Source: Cupriavidus pauculus
Lineage (GTDB): Bacteria > Pseudomonadota > Gammaproteobacteria > Burkholderiales > Burkholderiaceae
Reading direction: 5' to 3'
Length of the DNA stretch: 64,000 nucleotides
Assembly (NCBI RefSeq): GCF_022179805.1
Contig: NZ_BPUO01000002.1
Location: 248,001-312,000 of the forward strand
In this document: one piece after another, positions 42,385 through 50,742 of the stretch
Position numbering within the stretch: the first letter of the stretch is position 1
Layout: every line of letters begins with the position of its first letter
Program-made: the position numbers and the translations under genes
The notes under the pieces: generated by a model
Told to the model about the DNA's origin: nothing
Seen by the model: the letters and a program-made list of their open reading frames with translations, nothing else
Database searches by the model: none

Positions 42385-43593
42385 CTACGCGTAGGTAATC
42401 TCCGGATTGCCGGCCGCGAGTGCCTGTTCGCGGATCGGCGCGGGCGGATAGATCCATTCCGTGTTGATCAGCAGCTTGCGTGCCTTGCCTTCGGCATGGG
42501 TCAGCTTGACGTCGCGGTCCCACCCTTCGGTGTACACCGCGCCCCAGGCGCCCAGGTCCAGGCAGGTGGCGTAGAACTCCTGGCGATACGCCTTGGTGGG
42601 CAGGCCCAGCAGGTCGGCCGCCACGTTATGGCCCGCAAAGCGGCCCATGAACAGCGCGTGCTGGCACGACATCAGCGAGTAGTGGCCTTCGTCGTCGGTC
42701 AGCGCGCGCACCACGTCGCCCGCGCCGAAGATGTCCTTGGCACCCGACACGCGCAGGTCGGGGGTCACTTCCAGGCGGCCCTGGCGATCCACTTCCGGCC
42801 CCACCTGCGCGGTCAGCGCGCTGGCCACCATGCCGCCAGTCCAGATCACCGTGGCGGCGTCGATGCGCTCGCCAGTGCCCGTCACCACGCCGCGCGCGTC
42901 GAACGACACCACGCCGCCACCCACGCGCGTCTCGATGCCCAGTTGCTCCAGCGCTTCGGTGATCTGCGGGCGCGGGCCGGGGCCCAGGTCGGGACCAATC
43001 GCATCGGCACGTTCCACCACCACGATGCGCGGGCGCATCGTGTCGCCGAAGATAGCGCGCAGGCGGTCGGGCAGCTCGGTGGCCACTTCCAGGCCCGTGA
43101 AGCCGCCGCCCACCACCACGAACGTATTGCGCGCGGCGGAGTCCGGCTGCGATGCCAGCCCTTCCAGGTGCGCGCGCAGCTTCACGGCCTCGTCGATCTG
43201 GTCCACGGCGAACGCGTGCTCGGCCAGGCCCGGCAGGGGCGGACGGAACAGGCGACTGCCGCTGGTCAGCACCATGCGGTCATAGCTCACGGCGGTGGTG
43301 CCGCCGGCGGCCAGCGCGATGTCGACGCTGTGATCGCCCGGGTGGATGCGCTCGACGCTGCCTTCGATGAACTTCACGCCCACGCTATCGAGCAGCGGCA
43401 GGAACGGCACGGCCATCTGCTCGGGATGCGCTTCGTGCAGGCGCGGACGCACATGCAGCGCGGCCCGGGGCGACACCAGCGTGATCTCGATATCCGCGGC
43501 CTTGTCGCCTTGCAGGTCGACAACGCGCGCCGCACCGAGGGCTGTCCAGAGACCGGCGAATCCGCCGCCAACGATCAGGATCTTTCGCTTCAT
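42385..43593 (-). CDS. NDH-2-like FAD/NAD(P)-dependent oxidoreductase
   Basis: 402 residues from ATG 43593. Two dinucleotide-binding motifs are visible: VGGGFAGLWTA (about 8-18) for FAD and VVVGGGFTGLEVA (about 158-170) for NAD(P)H. A late ATG-like GDVVRAL segment (IFGAGDVVRA) closes the FAD site. The family includes type II NADH dehydrogenases and related pyridine nucleotide-disulfide oxidoreductases; no redox Cys pair is seen. It is third of a leftward unit after an AhpD-like protein and a cupin, and ends in a terminator. The electron acceptor is probably a quinone, by family. Confidence 0.86.
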   Translation of the reverse strand: MKRKILIVGGGFAGLWTALGAARVVDLQGDKAADIEITLVSPRAALHVRPRLHEAHPEQMAVPFLPLLDSVGVKFIEGSVERIHPGDHSVDIALAAGGTTAVSYDRMVLTSGSRLFRPPLPGLAEHAFAVDQIDEAVKLRAHLEGLASQPDSAARNTFVVVGGGFTGLEVATELPDRLRAIFGDTMRPRIVVVERADAIGPDLGPGPRPQITEALEQLGIETRVGGGVVSFDARGVVTGTGERIDAATVIWTGGMVASALTAQVGPEVDRQGRLEVTPDLRVSGAKDIFGAGDVVRALTDDEGHYSLMSCQHALFMGRFAGHNVAADLLGLPTKAYRQEFYATCLDLGAWGAVYTEGWDRDVKLTHAEGKARKLLINTEWIYPPAPIREQALAAGNPEITYA

Positions 43594-43755
43594 TTTGATG
43601 ACCTCAACTATTTGTTTGCACAGGAGCACAGGACGAACGTCGCCGGCCGCATGGCAGGTGCCGGCGGAGTCGTGACGGGTGGAACTGCGGTACGGTGGTG
43701 CGCGCGGCGGGCGCCCGGAACGGGACGCCCGCCGGCTTTCGGGGGGACGTGGCTG

Positions 43756-44163
43756 CTACTTCTCCAGCGTCAGGATCGGCGCGCCCTGCTTCTTGATCAG
43801 GAACACGATGAACTTGGCCGGCTTGGTCTTGCTGGCGTTGCGTCCGACGGTATGGATGTCGTCCGGGCCTTCATGAAAGGTCTGGCCAGGCTTGAGCGTG
43901 ACTTCCTTGCCGCCCTTCACGCCCATCACGATGGTGCCTTCGAGCACGTAGATGAAGCCGTGCGCATCGTGGCGATGCACGGGGTCGTAGCCGCCGGGCG
44001 GGTACTCCACCATGATCATCTCGACTTCCTTGCCCGGATACTCGGGCAGCGCCTGGGTGGTCAGCGGCGTGACCTTGACCTCGGGCGGCGCGGCACTGGC
44101 CGGCTGGGCCAGCATCACGCACGCGGCAGCGGCCACGGCCGCGATGGAAAGGATGCGCCTCAT
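43756..44163 (-). CDS. Exported cupin-domain protein
   Basis: 135 residues. Signal peptide MRRILSIAAVAAAACVMLAQPASA (cleaved near residue 24), then a single cupin barrel: HRHDAHGFIYVLEG (metal-ligand His and Glu), GQTFHEGPDDIHTV. It probably binds a metal in the periplasm. It starts 4 bp after the AhpD-like gene, clearly in the same operon. Related exported cupins are often induced by oxidative or electrophile stress; the substrate is unknown. Confidence 0.86.
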   Translation of the reverse strand: MRRILSIAAVAAAACVMLAQPASAAPPEVKVTPLTTQALPEYPGKEVEMIMVEYPPGGYDPVHRHDAHGFIYVLEGTIVMGVKGGKEVTLKPGQTFHEGPDDIHTVGRNASKTKPAKFIVFLIKKQGAPILTLEK

Positions 44164-44167
44164 GGCT

Positions 44168-44647
44168 TCACTCCAGGCCGGCCTTGTCCAGGCCGAACAT
44201 CTTGTCCAGCGAACCCGGCACCGGGCGGAAGGCCACGTTGAGGCGGTTCCACGCGTTGATCGCGCCCACCTGGAACGTCAGGTCCGACAGTTCCTTTTCC
44301 GAGAACTGGCCGCGCACGCGCTCGAAGATGTCATCGGGCACGCCTTGCGCCGGCAGGTTCGTGAGCACCTCGGTCCAGGCCAGTGCCGCGCGCTCGCGCG
44401 GCGAGAACAGCGGCGACTCGCGCCAGATGGCCACGTGGTGCAGGCGCAGTTCGCGCTCGCCATGGATCTTGGCCTGCTTGATGTGCATGTCCACGCAGAA
44501 GCCGCAGCCATTCAGTTGCGAGGCGCGAACCTCGACCAGTTCGCGAAGATGCTGCTCCAGCGTGGTCTTCTGGAACAGTCCGCCCAGCTCCACGAGCTTC
44601 TTGGTCAGTTCCGGCGATTCCTGAAAGTAGTTCAAACGTTGGGTCAT
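44168..44647 (-). CDS. AhpD-like carboxymuconolactone-decarboxylase-family protein
   Basis: 159 residues from ATG 44647, with AGGAGAG upstream. The redox motif CGFCVDMH (about 49-56) is that of AhpD/alkylhydroperoxidase proteins, with the proton-relay His. Flanking EVRASQLNG and AWTEVLTNLP also fit. It would reduce peroxides or organic radicals via a Cys pair. It is first of the operon with the cupin and flavoprotein, suggesting a small peroxide or quinone stress module. Confidence 0.9.
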   Translation of the reverse strand: MTQRLNYFQESPELTKKLVELGGLFQKTTLEQHLRELVEVRASQLNGCGFCVDMHIKQAKIHGERELRLHHVAIWRESPLFSPRERAALAWTEVLTNLPAQGVPDDIFERVRGQFSEKELSDLTFQVGAINAWNRLNVAFRPVPGSLDKMFGLDKAGLE

Positions 44648-45056
44648 GTGTCTCTCCTGCTTGGGCCTTGGGGTTGAAAAGCTCGCCGAACCCAGGACAA
44701 GACGTTTTGCCAGGGAACCGCTTGGATTCAATCGTAGTGTGCGGCGCCGCATGCCGGTAGTGCCGCCGTGGTGCCCACTCTGTTGCCGGTTCGACACCAA
44801 TCGTGCGGCACCCCGCTTCATGACAAGTCCGTCATGTCCGGCGGGCACCGTCGCCAGTCACCGGATCGGGAGGAATTGGACGGACATTCCATGCCTGCTC
44901 TCCGGACCAGTGAAGAAACCCGAACTGGACCAGCCAGAAAGCCGCAAAGTGGATCAATCGCGGCCCGACCCCGCTCCCGATAATCGGCTCGCAGTCATGA
45001 ATGCCGCTGTGGCCGTGACGCATGCAACCGTCAACGTACTGGAACAAGGGGAAACA
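44648..45056. other. Intergenic region upstream of AhpD operon and flgE
   Basis: 409 bp without a supported gene. It holds the divergent promoters of the leftward AhpD-cupin operon and of flgE, plus a perfect CATGAC inverted repeat at 44819-44836. Near 44976-44983 there is CCCGATAA, 7 of 8 bases of the sigma-28 -10 element, but no fitting -35. Confidence 0.4.
44819..44836. promoter_or_regulatory. Inverted repeat CATGAC-N6-GTCATG
   Basis: Perfect 6-bp arms around AAGTCC, about 170 bp upstream of the AhpD-like gene. It has the form of a dimeric-repressor operator. The regulator is unknown. Confidence 0.4.
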
Positions 45057-46280
45057 ATGGGATTCGGTCAAGGTGTGAGCGGGCTCAAGGCTGCCGCCAC
45101 CAATCTGGATGTAATCGGCAACAACATCGCCAACGCCAACACGGTGGGCTTCAAGCAATCGAAGGCGCTGTTCTCTGACGTCTACGCAGGCTCGCGCATT
45201 GGCCTGGGCGTGCGCGCCAATTCGGTCGTACAGGCGTTCAGCGGTGGCACGCCCACCTTTACTGGCCGCCAGCTCGACCTGGCCATCAGCAATGGCAACG
45301 GGTTCTTTCGCCTGCAGGGCGCCGATGGCGGCGTCTTCTACTCGCGCGACGGCCAACTGCAGCGCCAGGACGATGGCCGCCTGGTGCACCTGGCCACCGG
45401 CATGCAGGTGACCGGCTATCCGGCCGGCTCCAACGGCCTGGGCGCGCCGCAGCCGCTGGTGCTCAGCAACGCGCAGATGCCGCCGCGCGCCGCCACGCAG
45501 GTCACGGCGCAGATGCAGCTCGATTCGCGCGGCACGGTGCCCGTGAACCCGTTCGCCAGCGCGCCGGGCGCCCTGCCCGACAGCACGATGTTCAACTACC
45601 GCAGCCCGGTCGTCGTGCACGACTCGCTCGGTAACGCCAGGCAGCTCAATGCGTACTTTGCCAAGAGCGCCGCGCCCCCGGGCGTGCCCGGCGGCACCGA
45701 CTGGAACGTCTACGTGACCGACGAGGCCGGCAATACGCTACCCGGCATGCCGGTCACGCTGTCGTTCGACAACGCCGGCGTGATGCAGTCCACCACGCCG
45801 GCCAATCCCACGCTGACCCTGGCGGCCCTGAACGGTGCCGCGCCGCTGACCGTGGACTTCGACATGACGGGCACCACGCAATACCGCGCCGACAACGAGA
45901 CCAAGATGCTGGACGAGGACGGCTACGCGTCGGGCGGGCTGCTGGCCTACTCGATCGAGAAGGACGGCACGATCGTGGGCCGCTTCTCGAACGACAAGAC
46001 GATGTCGCTGGGCCAGATCGCGATGGCCACGTTCGGCAACCTCGAAGGGCTGAACCCCGAGGGCAACAACATCTGGTCCGCCACCGGCGCTTCGGGCCAG
46101 GAACTGCTGGGCGTGGCCGGCGGGTCGATGGGTACGCTCGAAGCCGGCAACGTGGAGGCGTCGAACGTCGACATGTCCGCGCAGCTCGTGGACCTGATCG
46201 TCGCCCAGCGCACCTACCAGGCCAACGCCCAGACCATCAAGGCGCAGGATACGGTGCTGCAGACGCTGGTGAACCTTTGA
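45057..46280 (+). CDS. flgE: Flagellar hook protein FlgE (isolated copy)
   Basis: 407 residues from ATG 45057, with AAGGGGAAAC upstream. The N-terminus is the flagellar rod/hook domain (SGLKAAATNLDVIGNNIANANTVGFK). The middle FlgE-D2-like region includes FDMTGTTQYRADNE. The C-terminal rod domain ends SAQLVDLIVAQRTYQANAQTIKAQD and TLVNL, typical of secreted hook and rod subunits. It forms the flagellar hook. No flagellar gene stands near; the neighbours are an AhpD operon and a MocR regulator. A secondary copy, or a piece moved from a flagellar cluster, is likely. The gene is intact. Confidence 0.92.
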   Translation: MGFGQGVSGLKAAATNLDVIGNNIANANTVGFKQSKALFSDVYAGSRIGLGVRANSVVQAFSGGTPTFTGRQLDLAISNGNGFFRLQGADGGVFYSRDGQLQRQDDGRLVHLATGMQVTGYPAGSNGLGAPQPLVLSNAQMPPRAATQVTAQMQLDSRGTVPVNPFASAPGALPDSTMFNYRSPVVVHDSLGNARQLNAYFAKSAAPPGVPGGTDWNVYVTDEAGNTLPGMPVTLSFDNAGVMQSTTPANPTLTLAALNGAAPLTVDFDMTGTTQYRADNETKMLDEDGYASGGLLAYSIEKDGTIVGRFSNDKTMSLGQIAMATFGNLEGLNPEGNNIWSATGASGQELLGVAGGSMGTLEAGNVEASNVDMSAQLVDLIVAQRTYQANAQTIKAQDTVLQTLVNL

Positions 46281-47784
46281 TCCGCGGCGAGATCGCGCGC
46301 GCTACCTTCATGGCGCCGCGCGCGATCTCGTCCTCGGTGAACGGCGCAAACCCCATCAGCAAGCCCGCCGGCAACCCGGAGCCGGGGGCGGCATACCTGG
46401 CCAGCGGCGCCACATCGATACCGGCGTCGCGCAGCAGCCGCACCGTGCCCGGCTCATCCGTGCCCTGGCCCAGCCGCACCGCCACATCCAGGCCGGCATG
46501 GATGTCGGGCACCTCGATGACGCCCTGCCAGCGCCGGCGACCATGGTGCACAAACGCCTCGGCGCGCGCCGCGTACAGCCGCTGCGTGCGGCGGATATGC
46601 CGGTCGAGGTGCCCTTCCATCATGAAGTGCGCCAGCGCAAGCTGGGACAGCGTATTGGGATGACGCGCCATCAGCGACATCGCCCGCGTGAACGGTTCCA
46701 CCAGTTGCGGGGGCAACGCCACATAGGCAATGCGCAGCGCCGGTAACAGCAGTTTGCTGAACGTGCCCGCCAGGATCACGCTCGATGTGCCGCCCAGCAT
46801 GCGCTTGAGCGACGGACCGGGCTGTTCCGCGAAGCGGAAGTCGCTGTCGTGGCTGTCCTCGAAGAGGAACGATCGATAGTCGTGCGCCCATTCCAGGATG
46901 GTCTGGCAACGCGGCGCACTCAGCGGCACACCCATCGGCGCATGGCGCGACGGCGTCACGTAGGCCAGCCTTGCATCGGGCACCTGGGCTATCGCGTCGT
47001 CCACGCGCATGCCGTCGCCATCGACGCCGACGTCGACCACGCGCACGCCCGCGGCCATGGCAAGCTGCCTGGCGCCCGGATAGCCGGGGTTTTCCATCCA
47101 GACGGCATCATCGGGGCGCGTCAGGATGCGCAGGCTGATATCGAACGCCTGCTGCACGCTCGACACCACCACGATTTCGTCTTCGCCGGCCACCACGCCG
47201 CGTGCCGTGCGCAGGTACTCGGCAATGGCCTGCCGCAGCGGCCGGGCGCCGCGCGGATCGGCATCGGTCAATTCGGCCATGCGCGACGGCCGCAGCAGGC
47301 GCAGGTGCATCGCGCGCCAGGTATCGATCGGAAAGCTGCGCGTGTCGCACCGGTGCGGCGCAAACGCGCGCGGAGCGTCCAGCGAGGTGGACATCGGAAA
47401 CGCCGGTTCGGCCTCGGCCAGCCGTGCAATCCACGCGCCCGCCACCGGGCGGTCCACTATCGGCTCGGCCGTGTGCTGCACGGCCACCGCAATGCTGGTC
47501 TGTAGCTCGGGCAGCGTGACGCACACGCGCGTGTGGCTGCCGGCACTGCTGACCAGATAGCCTTCGGCAATCAGCCGGCCATAGGCGGCCTGCACCGTAC
47601 CGCGCGCCATGCGGTATTGCGATGCCAGCCGGCGCGAGCTGGGCATGCGGCTGTTCGGCAGGATACGGCGGCTGACGATGGCCTGGCGCAGCGCCTCGTA
47701 CAGCCATTGTTGCAACGGTTCTCCCGGTGGCCTGGCGTCGAGGGGCAACGACCAGACCACCGGCATCCGGACGGGAGCGGACAT
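46237..47784 (-). CDS. MocR/PdxR-type GntR regulator with aminotransferase domain
   Basis: 515 residues. N-terminal GntR winged helix (about 20-90; PSSRRLASQYRMARGTVQAAY), then a class I aminotransferase-like effector domain. The PLP-binding Lys is Lys344 (AGTFSKLLLP). The usual MocR EDDYDSEFRY is EDSHDSDFRF here (309-318), replacing the Tyr by His, and the usual SHQFPTG is SRHAPMG (about 279-285). PLP or substrate binding may therefore be altered. It converges with flgE, overlapping its 3' end by 44 bp. Members control vitamin B6 or amino-acid genes; the target is unknown. It lies leftward just past the ohr-like gene. Confidence 0.88.
   Translation of the reverse strand: MSAPVRMPVVWSLPLDARPPGEPLQQWLYEALRQAIVSRRILPNSRMPSSRRLASQYRMARGTVQAAYGRLIAEGYLVSSAGSHTRVCVTLPELQTSIAVAVQHTAEPIVDRPVAGAWIARLAEAEPAFPMSTSLDAPRAFAPHRCDTRSFPIDTWRAMHLRLLRPSRMAELTDADPRGARPLRQAIAEYLRTARGVVAGEDEIVVVSSVQQAFDISLRILTRPDDAVWMENPGYPGARQLAMAAGVRVVDVGVDGDGMRVDDAIAQVPDARLAYVTPSRHAPMGVPLSAPRCQTILEWAHDYRSFLFEDSHDSDFRFAEQPGPSLKRMLGGTSSVILAGTFSKLLLPALRIAYVALPPQLVEPFTRAMSLMARHPNTLSQLALAHFMMEGHLDRHIRRTQRLYAARAEAFVHHGRRRWQGVIEVPDIHAGLDVAVRLGQGTDEPGTVRLLRDAGIDVAPLARYAAPGSGLPAGLLMGFAPFTEDEIARGAMKVARAISPRIKGSPASAAPYPAP
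46288..46330. terminator. 14-bp perfect hairpin just after flgE
   Basis: CGAGATCGCGCGCG pairs perfectly with its complement across 15 bases, 7 bp after the flgE stop, and lies within the last codons of the MocR gene. No T-run follows, so termination of flgE by it is plausible but unproved. Confidence 0.5.
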
Positions 47785-47802
47785 CGTTGAATCAGTCTCG
47801 AA

Positions 47803-48303
47803 TCAGTCGATGACGCTCACGACGCTGTGTATGCCCTCGCGGGCCATCTTGGCGTAGGGACAAAGCCGCTCGGTGTTGCGCACCAGTTCCTCGGCATCGT
47901 GCCGCGCCACACCCGGCATGCGGATGCGGATCTCGGCGATCAGCGCATAGCCGCCGTCCACCGGATCACGGCCGAACGACACTTCCACCGACACCGTGGC
48001 ATGGGTCATGTCGATCTTCGCGCGCTTGGCCAGCAGGCTCAGGGCACCGTGGAAGCAGGCCGCATAGCCGGCGGCAAACAACTGCTCGGGATTCGTGCCA
48101 CTGCCAGGGCCACCCAGCGCCGCCGGCAACCGCAGGTCGAGGATGAGATTGCCATCGTCGGACCGGGCAATGCCGGAAGCGCGGCCATGCGCGGCCTCGC
48201 CACCGGATACCGTGACGGTCGTGGTGTACAGCGCGGTGAATCCTTGACCCTTGTAGCGATCGAGCAGCGACAGCGGCGGAGGTTGCAACCTCTCGTTATC
48301 CAT
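47803..48303 (-). CDS. Ohr/OsmC-type organic hydroperoxide resistance protein
   Basis: 166 residues from ATG 48303. The two reactive cysteines are in YAACFHGAL (about 85) and LCPYAKMAREG (about 150), spacing typical of Ohr. A 20-residue N-terminal extension (ERLQPPPLSLLDRYKGQG) precedes the YTTTVTVSGG strand. It reduces organic hydroperoxides using lipoylated or thiol reductants in the cytoplasm. It starts 11 bp after the NmrA-like gene, in one transcription unit with it; the MocR gene lies 18 bp downstream. Confidence 0.9.
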   Translation of the reverse strand: MDNERLQPPPLSLLDRYKGQGFTALYTTTVTVSGGEAAHGRASGIARSDDGNLILDLRLPAALGGPGSGTNPEQLFAAGYAACFHGALSLLAKRAKIDMTHATVSVEVSFGRDPVDGGYALIAEIRIRMPGVARHDAEELVRNTERLCPYAKMAREGIHSVVSVID

Positions 48304-48314
48304 GTTGTCTCCGT

Positions 48315-49070
48315 CTACTTTTTTGCTTGTTGGCGTACCCAGTCCTCGAAACGGATGTGTCCCAGGCGAGCCTCGCCTTCCGGCACGAGCGTGCCTTCCT
48401 GCAGCGTGGCACCGAAATACGGCGCGGCGGCGTCGCCCTCGACCTTGCGCGGGTCGCCCATGGCCACCAGGTAGCGCTGCACCAGATCGTCCATGCGGAA
48501 ACGCTCGGGGCCGGCGATGTCGAACTTGCCGTTGACCGGTGCGGCCAGCGCGGCATCGGCCACGGCCTGCGCCACGTCGTCGGAGGATATCGGCTGGATG
48601 GACGCCGTCGTCAGCGTGATGGTGTTGGCCTCTCCGGCCGACTGCGCGATGCCGCCCAGGAACTCCAGGAACTGCGTGGAGCGCACGATCGTGTACGGAA
48701 TGCCCGCGTTGCGGATCAGCGCTTCCTGCGCGTTCTTGGCGCGGAAGTAGCCGCTCTGCTCCAGCTTGTCGGTACCCACCACCGACAGCGCCACATGGTG
48801 CGTCACACCGGCGGCCTTCTCGGCTGCCGCGAGGTTGCGGCCCGAGGTCTCGAAGAAGTGCAGCACGGCCTGGTCTTCGAACGACGGCGAATTGGCCACG
48901 TCCACCACTACCTGCGCGCCAGCCAGTGCCGGCGCAAGGCCTTCGCCCGTCAGCGCGTTCACGCCAGTGCCCGGCGAGGCGGCCAGTACTTCGTGTCCCT
49001 GCGCGGCAAGCAGCGCCACCACTTTCTTGCCGATCAGGCCGGTGCCCCCTATGACAACGATTTTCATCAT
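48315..49070 (-). CDS. NmrA-like atypical SDR (NAD(P)-binding) protein
   Basis: 251 residues from ATG 49070, with GGAGATTGC upstream. The cofactor motif is GGTGLIGKK (about 8-16), and the NmrA/SDR5-like layout (VVDVANSPSFEDQ, FRAKNAQEALIRNAG, IVRSTQFLEFLGG) lacks a normal Tyr-x3-Lys pair. Such proteins act as redox sensors or isomerases/reductases of quinones. First gene of the unit with ohr. The substrate is unknown. Confidence 0.87.
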   Translation of the reverse strand: MMKIVVIGGTGLIGKKVVALLAAQGHEVLAASPGTGVNALTGEGLAPALAGAQVVVDVANSPSFEDQAVLHFFETSGRNLAAAEKAAGVTHHVALSVVGTDKLEQSGYFRAKNAQEALIRNAGIPYTIVRSTQFLEFLGGIAQSAGEANTITLTTASIQPISSDDVAQAVADAALAAPVNGKFDIAGPERFRMDDLVQRYLVAMGDPRKVEGDAAAPYFGATLQEGTLVPEGEARLGHIRFEDWVRQQAKK

Positions 49071-49265
49071 GCAATCTCCATGCTCAGGTTGTGGATGTAT
49101 TTCCACATGCTTGCATGCTAGGTCCCACCGCCCGCCGGCACCAGACCGGCGCCGAACGCACAATGTTTCCTGTTTTGCATCAATCGAATCGGCGGGGCTG
49201 AAACGGGCCGCGGCGGGCCAGGGCGGGACGCACCGGACACCGGTGCGCGGGGTGCAGGCGGGGGC

Positions 49266-50237
49266 CTAGCGGTTGACCTTCAGGCGGTATTCGCTGGGCG
49301 ACAGCCCGAAATGGCGCTGGAACGTCACACGCATGCGCTCCTCGCTGCCAAAGCCGCAGTCGCGCGCAATCACTTCGATGGGGCGGCTCAGGTCCTGCAG
49401 TTGGCGCCGTGCGGCTTCCATCCTGAAATGCTCGACACCCTTGGCCGGCGTGCGGCCGGTCTTTTCCTTGTAGACGCGGGCAAAGTTGCGGGGGCTCATG
49501 CCCACGTGCTCGGCCAGTTGCTCGACCGACAGTTCCTCTTTCGACAGGTTCTGCACGATCCACAGGTGCAGCGACTCGAACACGGGCACCTGGCGGCTCT
49601 GCGAGATCAGGATCTCGCTCAACTGCGGCTGGGCACCAGGCCGCTTCATATAGACCGCCAGTTCCTTGGCCGCGTTGAGCGCCACCTCGTGGCCGTAGTC
49701 GGCCTCCACCATGGCCAGCGCCAGGTCGATGCCGGTGGTCACGCCGGCCGACGTCCACAGGTTCTGCTGCCGCACGAAGATGGCGTCCGGATCGAGGTCC
49801 ACGGTAGGAAACAGTTCGCGGAACCGGTCCAGCATGGCCCAGTGGGTGGTGGCGCGCCGTCCGTCGAGCAGGCCGGCGAACGCCAGCAGGAACGCGCCGC
49901 TGCACACCGACGCCATGCGCCGGATACGCGTGGACGCCCCGGCCAGCCAGTCGATCAGCGCGGTCTCGTTCTTCGCCACTTCGAGGATGGTGGGAGACCC
50001 CGGCACGATCACGGTATCGATCAGCCGCATGTCGAACGACTGCAGCGACACCGAATCCATGGCCGTGCCTTCCACGGTCGACACCATGCCGCCGCCGAAG
50101 CTGGTGGTATGGCACCGGTAGCCGGCCATGCCACGGGCACGCGCGTAGTTGGAGGCGGCCCAGAACACGGTCTGGGGCCCGGCGAGGTCGAGCAGGCTCA
50201 CGTCGGGATATGCCACGAACAGGATGTTGCGCGGCAT
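49266..50237 (-). CDS. GlxA-type AraC-family regulator (DJ-1/PfpI domain)
   Basis: 323 residues from ATG 50237; a start at 50282 adds 15. The N-terminal DJ-1/PfpI domain has the nucleophile elbow ASVCSGAFLLA (about 107-117). The C-terminal AraC domain has two helix-turn-helix units (SVEQLAEHVGMSPRNFARVYKEKTG and EVIARDCGFGSEERMRVTFQRHFG). GlxA-like proteins sense small metabolites such as betaine or carnitine derivatives, but the ligand is unknown. It is divergent from the flavodoxin-kinase unit and upstream of the NmrA-ohr unit on the same strand. Confidence 0.9.
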   Translation of the reverse strand: MPRNILFVAYPDVSLLDLAGPQTVFWAASNYARARGMAGYRCHTTSFGGGMVSTVEGTAMDSVSLQSFDMRLIDTVIVPGSPTILEVAKNETALIDWLAGASTRIRRMASVCSGAFLLAFAGLLDGRRATTHWAMLDRFRELFPTVDLDPDAIFVRQQNLWTSAGVTTGIDLALAMVEADYGHEVALNAAKELAVYMKRPGAQPQLSEILISQSRQVPVFESLHLWIVQNLSKEELSVEQLAEHVGMSPRNFARVYKEKTGRTPAKGVEHFRMEAARRQLQDLSRPIEVIARDCGFGSEERMRVTFQRHFGLSPSEYRLKVNR

Positions 50238-50742
50238 GTCTTCAATGTTTCCCGAAGGAGGGGGCGATGGATTCTGAAGCATGGAAGGTCGTGCAGTAAT
50301 CGAGCGATGCTAAGTCAATGGGGCAATCGCACGCAAGTTTGCACTCCAGCCGTGTCAGCACGACGCGCGCGCGCTGCTGCATTGCAACAGCGGCCCCGGT
50401 CCTTGCCCGTCGCGCCCGCTGTAAGCCGGACAAGCGCTGCGGCATGCAGCGAGGCGTGGGCAATGCGGTCATCGTTCGGCTCCCGTATGTCAGCGACAAG
50501 ACAAGGGGAGCGAGTCTAGTGAGCCGGCGGCCTTGTCACAAGACGGCAAACGGAGCGACGAAGTTTCCCCAAACGCACCAATCGCGTACAGCGGTGGTGC
50601 GGTGGGCAGCACCGGGCTGGCAGTCTGGCAGAAAAAACGGGAACGTCGTCATTTACTGCATATTAAGCGCTTATTAACATCCTTTGGAGTCCGGCCAAGG
50701 GGTGTTGTGCATGCCGGCAGTCAATCCAACAGCGAGAAAAAA
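50238..50742. other. 505-bp intergenic region, GlxA-type regulator / flavodoxin
   Basis: No supported coding region. It carries the two divergent promoters. The part near 50645-50680 is AT-rich, with the palindrome TAAGCGCTTA at 50664-50673. A GACAAGG/CCTTGTC pair lies at about 50501 and 50533. Confidence 0.4.
50664..50673. promoter_or_regulatory. Palindrome TAAGCGCTTA upstream of flavodoxin gene
   Basis: A perfect 10-bp palindrome inside an AT-rich patch, 70 bp before the flavodoxin ATG, where an operator or promoter element would lie. No protein can be assigned. Confidence 0.35.

Noticed and set aside
44976..44983. Sigma-28-like -10 element (CCCGATAA) upstream of flgE
   Set aside because: Only the -10 half matches (7 of 8); the bases 15 nt upstream do not resemble TAAA, so a flagellar promoter is not supported.
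50242..50499. 85-codon frame in the GlxA-flavodoxin gap
   Set aside because: No ribosome-binding site, homology or coding-like composition.
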